A stretch of 64,000 nucleotides of DNA. It comes from Bugulina stolonifera. Taxonomy: Eukaryota; Bryozoa; Gymnolaemata; Cheilostomatida; Bugulidae. A program made the position numbers and the translations under genes. Shown in pieces: positions 1-12,200 of this stretch; positions within the stretch are counted from its first letter, which is position 1, and every line of letters begins with the position of its first letter. Location: NCBI GenBank assembly GCA_935421135.1, contig OW285192.1:11611501-11675500 (forward strand), written 5' to 3'. A model generated the notes under the pieces. It worked only from the letters and a program-made list of their open reading frames with translations. It was not told where the DNA came from and did not search any database.

Positions 1-292
1 TAGGTTCAAACACTGCACAATGGACAGGTACTATTGGTAATACCAAAGATAACTTAAATAACTGTAAAAGAGTGAGCTCTGACAAAGCAAAGTCTGTAGC
101 TCATGTTACTTAGAGTGTCACTCTCTGACGAAGACAATAGCAAATGTCTGTCCGCATAAACAAAGCCTGCATCATACTTATTTGAGGACAGTGACAGTGA
201 AATCACATGCGATTCAAATGAAATCTGCAATATATCATCTCGGCTAAAAAATGTGCTACACAGACTCCGGGTAAAGCCTGTGCCACACTCAC
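1..292. other. Partial BL​TP1 intron at window edge
   Basis: This is the beginning of the intron after exon 75. Apart from the second copy of a 27-bp duplication (252-278), nothing coding is visible. Confidence 0.8.
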
Positions 293-305
293 CTCAGGTA
301 AAGCC
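252..305. repeat. Two-copy 27-bp tandem duplication spanning the exon-75 donor
   Basis: Units 252-278 and 279-305 are directly adjacent and match at 21 of 27 positions by eye. The 279-305 copy contains the end of exon 75 and its GTGAGT donor. The other copy is intronic and its donor has decayed. Confidence 0.75.
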
Positions 306-3300
306 TCCAACACAATCCAGGTGTAAAGGCTTGCTCGTTTTTTCTTAGATGATCCTGTAGAGTTGACACTGGTTCTGCTAGCAGACAGCAGCTGCGTCGG
401 GTCCTTCAAGGTAGGCTGGTTAAAACAGAACAAGTCGTACAGACCGTTCACAAATTACAAGTATTACAACTGACTATACTATTGTTTCATTTAGTTCCAT
501 ACCACAGCGTGCAAGTATATGAGCAAGACCGCCTGACATATAGACATGACAGGTTGCACCCCGCTATTTACATGTATGTTCTGTTCCTGTTGAAAACCAT
601 CAACACCTCCAGGCACTATTATTAGCTTCAGCATGTGCAAAACACCCTAATAATAATAGTTGCATGCATAACATCGCGGCGGCTCGTAATTCACAATTAT
701 GTATTAGACTATTACTGTGTGGTATCTCACCTGCTTGGCGCTAGCACTTTGAGATTCAGCTTCCACTTTGATTGGCTGGCTGGCATCGCCAAGTGTAAAA
801 CCTTGTCTCTTGATGACAACGGTTGGCCTCTCTGACTTCTCTGGAGAGGGCCTCTGCTTCTTGCTAACATATAAACAGAACAGTAGGTAATGAGACTCGG
901 TCCATAATAATCCGACTAATAAATTACCTACTCGCACGTGGCATGCTATAGCGTGATAATGTGTGCAATAGAAAGAGTGACACAGGAAATAATAGAGTAC
1001 TACATATTCATTTCTCCCTTAGCTTAGACTGGTGAAATACACTGCAGTACATGGACATACCTATTCTCACCCAACTTGGCAGGACTGGTATTAGATCTCA
1101 TCATATGCTGGGAAGTGGGTGATACCCTGCCTGAACTAGGGGGCTCAGCGTCCCTCCCTAATGAAGATGCCGGGCTATCTATGACCTGAGTCTTGGATGA
1201 GTACTGCACCTGTAATAAAAGTAAAATAAATCCTTTTTAAGATATACACCATTGACTTGCAAGATGTACTCAACCAAACGTTCATTGTCATGTCTTTATT
1301 CTAACACAAAAGGCAGGATAAGATCAAGAGGTCATGACCTGTGATAGGACATCTACATGAACAGGCAGTCATAACTAAACAAGTGTATGTGTCTTACTTT
1401 AACATCTATTCCTGGGAGCAGAAAGATGGTTCTGTTGTCCAAACCTTTAAATTTACCGGAGAGAGTCTCATGCTTGAACTTTCTGGCAGTCTGCGGTGAT
1501 GTTGATATGGAGCGGAGGACACTGAATAGAAAGTATACATGTACATGTGTGAATTATTGCACATGCATATACGATACATAACACTATGCTATGTATAGCA
1601 ACGAGAGGAGGAGTATAGGTTTCCAACAAAATACAAATCAGTAATAGTTGACACTGGAAATGTGATCAGCTGTTATAATTAAACTAACATTTCCATAAGA
1701 GATTTAGGCCAAGTAAAACTTAGTGAATATCACAGTGGTGTTACATATAACCTACAGTCATTAGCTGGTTTATAAGAAATTATGCCCATAGATTTGAGAA
1801 GCCACATAACTGCAATCAAACAAACCACCCACTCAGTAAACCTGATATGCAGCCCAAAACCTGAGTGAACTCATAAGCACAATGCATTCTGGGTACGTCG
1901 TAAGCACAATGCATTCTGGGTACGTCATAAGCACAATGCATTCTGGGTACGCCATAAGCACAATGCATTCTGGGTACGTCATAAGCACAATGCATTCTGG
2001 GTCACAAGGATGGCTGTTCGCAGTGTCAGGATAACATTTGATTGACTAGGTCAATATATAAATTTGTGGCAAATACTGCATTGTAATATAGCATTTCCTA
2101 TTAGCAAAATAAACCACTACTGGAATGATTGAGGCACACACAAATAGTAGCTTCAAACTCATATCGGTGCAGGAAGCATAGCTATCTACTCCATGTATTT
2201 TGAAACTATTCAATAAAATATAATATTATATAAATTCTTACCAAACTAGAGAGATTTTGATAATGATCATATTGATAATTTAAATAATACTGAATGCATT
2301 AATATATTAATATTTTGTAATTGTTTCGTATTACACACATGATCTAGAATTCATGCTGTTAGTAACTATCATTTTAGTCAGACAATATCACTTTTCAGTG
2401 ACACCCAGTCCACGTGCAGTGACACACCGTCATCCTAATCTAATCACGGATGCAAATCTCCATTTAGTCTAGGGAAACCACAGTCAAGATAGACGGATAT
2501 TGTTTACCAAACCACTATTATAACGTTTGGCATGCGTTGTTATTGTTAGCATTCACTAATCACGCCATCACTATAACATATACTCGGATATGCCCTGGTA
2601 GCACAATACCAAGCAGTAGCGAAGCACCACTAGGTAATATGGAATCGTTGTTATATAGCTGGTAAAGTAGGAGTGAAATTGATCTAAGTGCTCACACAAT
2701 CTACCGCAGGTGAAATAGAACGGAAGTTACCCACATATATTTTACCTGCTGTTGTCATTACTGACAAGAGTGGCCAGCCTACTACCACTGGGGAACGCTG
2801 ATAGTAAGTTTGATGTAGATCGGCTACTGAACAAACGTAAATACGACATACAAACTGAAACTGTGTCGTTTTATATTGTTTCTTAGCTTGATCTATTAAT
2901 TAAAGTGCAAACTTGTCTAGAAGAACGGTTATCTATGCAAAAGCTCTAGTACAGACATGGTATGGGTTCTAATCGACACATTAGGCAAGTGGCGGGGGCA
3001 CTCGACAGCACTAAAATTCAAAAGGAAACAAACTCCAGCAGGCTAAAAATCTCTCTTATCAATGCAAATTATTGCACATGCACACTGCAGTTGTAACGGG
3101 CAACAAATGTAACGTCTAATCTACATAACCTGACAATTCCGAATCTATAGGTTTTTCATTATAAAACACGAACAAATTGTGGCTCAGCGAAATTTAACTC
3201 ATTATCAGCTGTTGGTAAATTCCACTTTGAAGTTTAGTGATATTGCTAAGATAGAGTGATAATTAAAGTTTAGTGATATTGCTAAGATAGAGTGATAATT

Positions 3301-6280
3301 AAAGAGAATTTTCATATCAATTATATTAATAAGAGTAAAGGTATCGGAGGAGAGGTGTGCAGAGAAGGGGTGGGAGGAGGGAGGAAAAGGGTGGATAATT
3401 TAGTATACAATCTGTTGGAGAAAGGAAAAAACCTCTAGGCAATAAAACCGGCTAAATGACAGTATTACTAGAAGTTTAGTAGCCATAGCAATGAGATTCA
3501 AGCAGTGGACATGTGTATTTAAAAGTACCGGCATCCAGAAGAAATGAAGTATGTGAGTTGTGAATAAACAGCCATACTGTTTAAGGACAATGTCTTGTGA
3601 TGATGCAAGTACATGATCGATGAAATCACGCTGCAATAGCTTCCATTGCTCTTACAGAATGCATGGACATGTACATACATTTCACACGCACATGGCCGAT
3701 GCCAATGCATGGCTGGCAAAAGTTGCGAGTACATAATATTCATAACATGGAAATAAAACTTAATAGCTGGTATAATAGAGTGTAGTACATACCCTCCTCC
3801 CTTTAAGTTCTTAGCCTCATCCAACTCTGGATTAGCAGGGTGGAGTATGCACTGCCCGCTCTTTATAGTCACCTTCAAATCCATAACCAAGTCTATGATT
3901 GGCTCAGCAGGATTATTAGAAGATGCTTTGGTCTCTTTTGATTGGTTCGAAGGACTACTGCATCAGAAACAGGAAATACAATATTACTTATAGAGCAACA
4001 CGGAAATATGACCAGCATGCAACATATTGTGAAGAGATACAACTACAATTCAAGTGATTGAGCTAAGACAACGACAACAGTTAAGAGAGAGTATTACCAT
4101 TTAGCGGCAACGTTACATGAACACCTTAAGTGTAAACTACAACAAATGTCTCAACTGATAATCTTAATAGCCAACCTGCCGTTAGCCTTAGAACTGGCCC
4201 TGAGATAGCTCTGCTCTATTTCCTCCGACAATGAGTCCTCGCTGTCGGAATTAATGGCCTCCATCCTACCATAAGCAGACGCACGACTATCCGAATGTCT
4301 AAAAGTGCATGATGATTACGTTACAGCGTATGGCACTAAGCAATGAAGTGGAGGTATGTGGAACCGGTTTTAACATGATTATACATGTAGATACAGTAAA
4401 ACTTCAAGCCCAATTAGCAGAAAGAATTAAAAACGTTTCCACACCATCAAAATGGTAACATTACGATATAACAATTACATGTACAACTACATGCACAGTG
4501 TATATATCCCACAGCATCCACTATAGTGTACTGTGATATGCTTATACTATGGTATGTAATGTAAGTATGGTACGTATGCTGATGTACTTATGTACAATGT
4601 ATTTATACTATGGTATGTAATGTAAGTATGATACGTATGCTGCTGTACTTATATACTATGTACTTCTAATATGGCATGTAATGTAAGTGTGGTACGTACG
4701 CTGAGGTACTTCTGCGTAATTGCTTGGCTTCATTAGTAGATATGGAAGCTGACAACGAGCGGGAATGTGACGATTTCTTAGAGGTTCCGAGACCCAGCGT
4801 GTCCTTCAAGGATGTCGCCTAAATGGAGATGTAAATAGCAAATTATATGGCCAGATGTAAGGGCCAACATGGAGTAGAACAAAACATGAAACCAGTAATT
4901 ACCAGAGGTATGATAGTAACAATAATTACAAAAGTAGATGTCCATTACATACTCCGCGATAAGTTCACACGTGAATGTGCATTACATACTCTACGATAAG
5001 TACACAAATATAAATGTGCATTACATACTCTACGATAAGTACACAAATGTAAATGTGCATTACATACTCTACGATAAGTACACATGCGAATGTTCATTAC
5101 ATACTCTACGATAAGTACACAAATGTAAATGTGCATTACATACTCTCAAACTACGGTTCCTGATTTTCTCTACAAACTCCCTCCTAAAGTCTTTAACAAG
5201 AACAGCCTCTAGTTCCTGTAGCTTCTTCTCCTCCATCTCCAACATGGTTGGCTTGGCGTCTAGACTCCTACAATATCCCAGCATAAACATATATATCTAG
5301 AGTGTGCTACCCTAATGTAGGCAATATAACCACACTCACCAAGGGCATATCACTACATTAACAGAAACAACATTTTTTGGGCAGGGATTGCAATAGTTAA
5401 CATGTTAAAGGCTACATCAATTTCTTAATAATATAGTAATATATAGGCACCGAGTATAGACCAATATGAGAATATTGTGATAGCAGGTCACTTGGATCTA
5501 AACACAAATATACAGGCCATACCTACACATCAAATCTACTATCCGTGGTTTACATGTAATTTGCTGAATGGTTGCCATAGTTACCTAAGATCATCGATTA
5601 TTTTCGCCTGTTTAGCCATTTCCTGGTCTATTAGTCTGACCCTCTTCTGCTGGTTCATATTGTAGTCATAGACAAAGTATGGCATGTCATACAGCTTCAT
5701 CTTCTGGGCTATGTCCTGCAGTAACCAAGGTTACATTTACTTGTACATGAAATAAGTGGACAAACACGTCCATAAACTGACATATATTCACTTTAAGGTT
5801 TCAACAGGAAATCCTAGACACCAAGTGGGTTTATTCTAGCTTTGTTGACTGAATTTATAAGCTGAAAACTCTACAAGGTAAATTTCCACTAACCAGACCT
5901 TTTAACAGAACCTTTTTTAAGCAGACATGTCAATAAAACCTTCCTAACCAAACTTGTCAATAGACATGGATTAACCAGATACCAGACCTACCAATAGATT
6001 CTATATACCAGACCTTTTAATATCGACATCCATCAACCAGACGTGCCAATAGACATTACAACACTTACACTCTCCTCTCTGTTTAGTCCTTCGCTGTCCG
6101 TACTGGACAGAGAAGATGACTCATCACCATCATCATAGCCCAAGACGTCACCTTCTTCAGAAGTGAGGGCGGTGAGGGTTTGACCCAGATCTGCCAAGTG
6201 TTTACTAATTTGAGTGCTGAGATTCATGTCTACACCATCCATAGCCCACACAATGTTCATCAGCCACTTGGCATTTTCAT
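293..6280 (-). CDS. BLTP1: BLTP1 segment 6: exons 66-75 (residues 3403-3870, continues beyond window)
   Basis: Exons in transcript order: 6069-6280, 5585-5715, 5144-5267, 4700-4818, 4176-4298, 3793-3957, 1398-1521, 1061-1209, 731-863, 293-415. It starts with the [19 protein letters not shown] block ([20 protein letters not shown]; human NALGNTLTTLTGEED). A predicted coiled, charged stretch follows ([20 protein letters not shown]), then Ser-rich linkers around KSGQCILHP, and it ends with [12 protein letters not shown]. Three of its donors (4700, 5144, 293) are copied in adjacent tandem repeats. The 2.27-kb intron between 3793 and 1521 contains a 36-bp duplication and a five-copy 27-bp repeat, with no further exon that I can support. 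The next exon should lie upstream of position 1. Confidence 0.94.
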
Positions 6281-9200
6281 CTGGAATTGACGGCATACAT
6301 TTACATAGAGAAATAGATAACATAGGACCAAGTGTACTAAGCCACAAGTCAGAGCTGCTCCTAGTAAACTGTGTACAATGAAGTATCACCTACTAAAATG
6401 TACATGTCATCACCTTCGTTGGCTTTTGGCAAGGTTTTGGAGCAAAAAGTGAAAGTCCCTTTTTCAACAACACAGGCATTCATGACGGGGAGATCATTCA
6501 TATCTGGTTTCCAGTCGTCTAAGTTGACTTCAAATTCTTCAGCAAATCTCAGACAGAATCCTGCAATGTTAAGGGACAGTGGATAATAAAATCAATAGGT
6601 GAAATGTCAAGGTCAAATGAGCAACGTGGAAGCAGGGCTGTCCATTGCTGTAGAGTGTAACAGTATAACTGGTACCTGTAAACGTTCCCTTGGTCACCAG
6701 AGAGTTGCTCGTACATGCGTGAATCTGAGTACGCTCAATGGTCAACAACAGTGCGGAGCCTCCTTCTGGGAAATCAGTTTTCTGGGCCTCCTAAGTCAAT
6801 ATATATATATTATAGCATATAAATGTAGACACAGTAGAGGTATAGACTAGACTAGACTGTGCAATGTGACAGTGATATCATTATTAGTTTCTTACTTGAT
6901 GACAATATCGGTGAGAATAGCTGTGATAGGTTATTAGCATTCATGCTGGATAACGATACGCTTTCATCCCTCACTAATAATACTACAATAGCGACAAGTT
7001 ACATTAATTAAATTTTATCCTAATGAAGCCTCAGCTCTGTGAACACACGTACCACATAAGATGGGGAAAGCGGTATGCACACCCCAATGTCATCAACTGT
7101 GAGCTGTAAAAAGAGGCTACTACTGCCCCCTGGTGTTGCTGAACTAGTCACTCCAGACCTGATGCTGCTTGTTATATTCTCTATCTCGGTGTTGAGAGCC
7201 ATCCTCTGCTCGTGCCAGTATTCATACGCATTCCTGTAGTTTAGCCATACCATCACGGCTAAACAATAGAATACACATGTACTTGATCACACACCTTGAT
7301 ACTATATACATGTATAATGTATCACGATGCCCGCATACCTGTATGCGTCACCATAATATAATATAAAAGCTGTACATGCATGCTTGCTACTATAACATTG
7401 GAGTTAAATTCCTAATATTATAATTTCAGCACACATTCAAGGAAACAATATGGCTGCTACCATAACTAAATGACAACACATAATGTGATGAGATGGTGAT
7501 TTGTATGAACCGTGTGCACATACCTTTATCGAAGGAAGCCGGTTGTATGAAGACAATTGGACGCTGCAGGGATATGAGAAGAGCCTCTTTATCATCTGAC
7601 CTCTTATCCGTGCTCGACAGCATTTCATCCTAGATAACAACACAACAAAATTATGCAAAAACTTCAGAAACGACAGCAGAAAGACAGGAGACGGTAGTAT
7701 TCATATCACCATTATTTTCGACCATAAAACTTTCCTATGTGCCATGCATGTTGGTAGAAAAGCAGGAACGATACACAAATACATAAGAGTAACTCGGCAA
7801 CTGTCAACAGGAAAGGGGAAATGTCCTATTTATTTATCTTATAAATTACACTACCTGCAGTGCATTCCTGACATCAATATTAGTCTGGAAGTAGGAGAGA
7901 ACATGGAATTCCTGTTCTGCTTCATTGAACAGGGGATTGCTAAGGAGTTGACCCAGTGAAACATTGACCTCTACGTGTCCTTTGCCAAACAACTTGACAG
8001 CTAAATATACAGTAGACCTCAATGATATCATATGACCAAAACTTGATAACATAGTAATATGTGATCATTAGCCAGGGCCAAAATGGGTAACACGAAAGTC
8101 GAAACCTTCCACATGATGAAGTGTACAAGATCGGAGTATGCATATCAAATGGAAAGTCTGAAATGAAGAGTACTGTACATTTTACCGCGAAATTTTGTAA
8201 AAACAACTTCGAAAAGTATGAATTTATATTTCATAAATTTATCTCTACAAAAGGTTTGCGGTAGAATGTGTTATTAGTCATGTATAAACCTTTTGGTGAC
8301 GGCTCTTTGGATGTGGAGGAAGATTGAGCGACTCTCTGAACTCGGTTAGATAACTCCATCTCAATGTCTCCAGTTTCTAATCTGACAGCATTGGAGGTTG
8401 GAGTGGTGGCTGTTATCTGTATACCCTATATAACATGATATACAATGTGTATATCCGTATACATGTGTCTCACCTTTAGATGACCTCAGGGCTAGGCCAC
8501 AACAATAAAATACATGTATGTACTTACATAACAAATAGAGATTGTTGAATTGTAACATAGAAAAAGAAGTAGATCAATGAAGAAAAAGGCGTGGCAAAAT
8601 TTAACCTTCCATTTATTCTAGATCTTTGCGAGGAAAACTCATTACATGTTGCTATGCACAAGGTGAGTCCAGCAATGAATTATCATACCCTAAAGTAACA
8701 GGCATCCGGCGTGTGTATATACTTCGATTATTTCATCATAATAGAGAAGGCATAGTCATTCTTACCTTGAGTTTGAAGTAAAGTTTGTATAGAATGGGTT
8801 CTGTTACTGGCTGAGAGGTCCAAAGAGGGGCGGGCTTTTCGCCTCCACCAACTTTTTGTAAGACCTCGTTCACCTCCTGCATTGTGCACATACAATGAAA
8901 TAATAATAATCTTTCATAACATTTTGCATTACAGCTTCATGACATTGGAGAAATACAGCTGTGAACCAATGCAGATGTCGACTACAATGCAGATATCGGC
9001 TACAATGCAGACGTCGGCTACCAAGACCTACCTACCTTGACAAAAACCTTCTGGACAAGGACCAGATGATTCAGCAGATCTGTGCTTAGCTTGTGTTCAA
9101 ACTGGCCCACAGTGGCAACACAGTCTAGGTAGTGACCGTCCCTCAGCTGAAGGTCATGGTCACTCAGCACCTCCGTAGCGTCACCCATACTGTGTGGTCG

Positions 9201-12200
9201 GTACTCTGCATCCATGTGCATCGGTGGTAAGTCTATAGAGGCAGACGACGGTAGGTTAGCCTCCACATCTCTGCTCTGGAACAGTATGCACACAAAATAA
9301 ACATACTAATCATTACAATAGGAGAAACTTGGCACAAATGTATGCTAACGACTCAAAAGCTTCATTTTGCAGCTTGAATGATTGATTGTGAAAGCAACTC
9401 GCTGAATCATTAGAATGTCATTCAGAAACCATGTCCGAACAAATCGCCTCCTTTGTGATTACTTAAAGTTTGCCCAATTAAAGCAGAAATAACAAACTGT
9501 ACAGTCATGTAAGTAGAACCCAGTAAAAACAAACCTTGGATGTAAAACTCAGAGAATGTTCTGGGAGGCTGACGCTAAATTTAGCCTTGCTTCCTGTTAC
9601 TCCGAATGAGATAACTTTGCCAATCTGAAAGTACAATTAATGGCTGAATACAGACATACCAGCCTACAGGTAATGGAAGGATTATGTGTTCAGACTATAC
9701 AAGTGTAAGCGCTCTCCAGATGCCCCCCCCCCTCTGCGCCGTCGATTTCAACCTAATATACGAGTATGTAGGTGTGGGCCATGAGAAGAATTACGTTGGG
9801 AATATCCTAAGTTAGAATACAGTCATCATGCAATATAGAAACAAAAACCTTCCGCTCTGCTGTCACTGTGTACTACCCTTCAAATAATGATTTTTGATAA
9901 TGAGCAGATATCAAAATTGTATTTGACTTTCCATGGAGTATGAAGGGAAGACAGGGGAACAGCCTTACCTTGTACTGAGCTTCGAGGGAAGGAAGGAGAA
10001 CAGCCCTCAGAGTTAGTCCCTGCATGATGCCTCGGAAGTGAATAACAAACCGAGGACCCTTTGGGGTCTTAGAACCAGTCAAGGGAGAGACTTCAGATTG
10101 GCCCAAGGAATCTGAGGCTACATTAGCCTGAGAAGCAGACATGTCAGTTGTTGGGAACACAGACACGCTATAAATTCATATATAAATATAAGGTAACTGT
10201 GCAAAGGAAACAGTTAACAGGCTGATTCACACTCACAACTAGGTTTATTGCAAACTGAATCAGGAACCGCACAGTACTGGCTTCTCACGACTACGAGACG
10301 GCATTGGGTACCATCTTATTTGTACACCATAAAACATGCATACGATGTAATAGTGTATACTTGACACCCACCACAGCTGATGCTGACGATACATGCCTCA
10401 TATCCGACATGACTCATACTACCACCCACCATGACTTAACCGTTAGTCGCAGTGACTCACCTGCTCCTACTGTTGGACGGCTTCATAAACTCTTGTATGG
10501 TGCTGTGTATACGTTTACGGTTTCTAGTCACCATGTTGTGTAGAGTACCGGGGTTCTGGGGTATGTGTACGTCAATTGGACCTACAGTTAGAACTCCAGA
10601 GTTGTATTTCTTCCTGTGCTTCTCCAGACTCGTGTAGAGGGCGTGGGAGGAGCCAAATGTCACGCTTACGACAGTTCTACAAGCAGAAACAGGGCATTAT
10701 TACATGCTGCAAACTACCACAGAAAGATACACATTGACCTGCACATGCTGTAACAGCTCCAAAGGAGTGTGCCACCCCAACCTAACAATCCATCTATGCT
10801 ATTAGAGCAAAGCTATGACATCATCCGATGGATACAGACCATAACTGATACACACAGATCTGTCTTCCAGAACTTACTGTACAGGAGAACTGGATCCCTC
10901 AAATAGAGCCACAGAAGCAGATCTCATGGAGAGGTTAACTGAACTCTCTGTGACTTGTCTCTTCTTAGTGGAGCCGACCTCTTTGTCCTTGTAACTCACA
11001 CTTCCTCCAATATCTGTTACTTTGGCCTCCAACTGCAGTCCGCTTAGAGTGGCTTTCAGCTCTGACTTACGCAGACGTACAAACCCAAAAACAACTAGCA
11101 GAACGTTCTCCCCAGCATATACAGCTAAAATAGCATAAATCAAATCCAGTAATGAAGGTTAGCTAATGATGGAACATTCTAGTATAATCGCACCTTGTTG
11201 GTTAATATTTCAAATCTCTACTGTACAATATTATAACGACATAGGCTAGTAGGCTAATGGTACATGTATGTCAATACAGTTGGAACTGGTTTAACAAAAC
11301 ATATGATTAAGTAAAACGATGGCAGAAAACTTATTAAACCATAAATGTATAACATTTTAACATCATATGCCATGTACATGTATTATAATGTACTTACTAC
11401 GTACTCTCAAAGTAAGAAATGTGAAACATATCTAAATGACAGATCTGGACGATACTCATCTACAATTTACATAGTATCCATTGAAGAGACTCACATGTAC
11501 TAAATGACCCTTTAGTAAAGTCCCTCAGTTTCTGAGCTTCAGCTGCTTTGCTGTAATCTTCAGACGTAGTTCGAGTTCTAGCTTTTGAACCCTTCCTCTC
11601 CAAGTGTGGCGTCTCAGCAGGAGTGTCGTGTGCGGATGAAGGTAAGAGTCCACTTTCAAGTTCATGAACCCGGTCTACTTTTCGATCTTCCTCTACTATA
11701 TCAGACAGTCTACAATATAATATGGCGACAACTCAGTAGAAGGCATTTCCTGCTGGATAAACACAACTATGCTTTTCAGTTCTGCTGCAATAAGAAACCT
11801 TTCAGCAGTATACAAACATATTTTTGGTAATAGGACTTTGTATCTTCCAGTCCAAAATATTTCTTTCACTGTCAACCAGGTTTTTGCTTATATTTTAAAA
11901 CTATTTTCGCTTAGGCTATTATGGCAATCCATCAGATTGACGGATCAAAATATCTGATAGTTTCTTGATGAATTTCAAAAAATGTGATTAAATCAGTTAC
12001 ATTTTCAGACCGCTTGAAAATGTATCACTCATTATTTACAAGGCAAGCAATAAAAATCTATGCCGTTGGAGTAATAAATAAACTAAAAGTGAATTTTTGA
12101 AGTAGGCCGTAAAACTCGTTCAAAGATATAAGTATGACATCACACCTTGAGCTACCAGCTCGAGCTCTTATAGTTTTAGTCTCCGGCATCTTAGAGTAGA

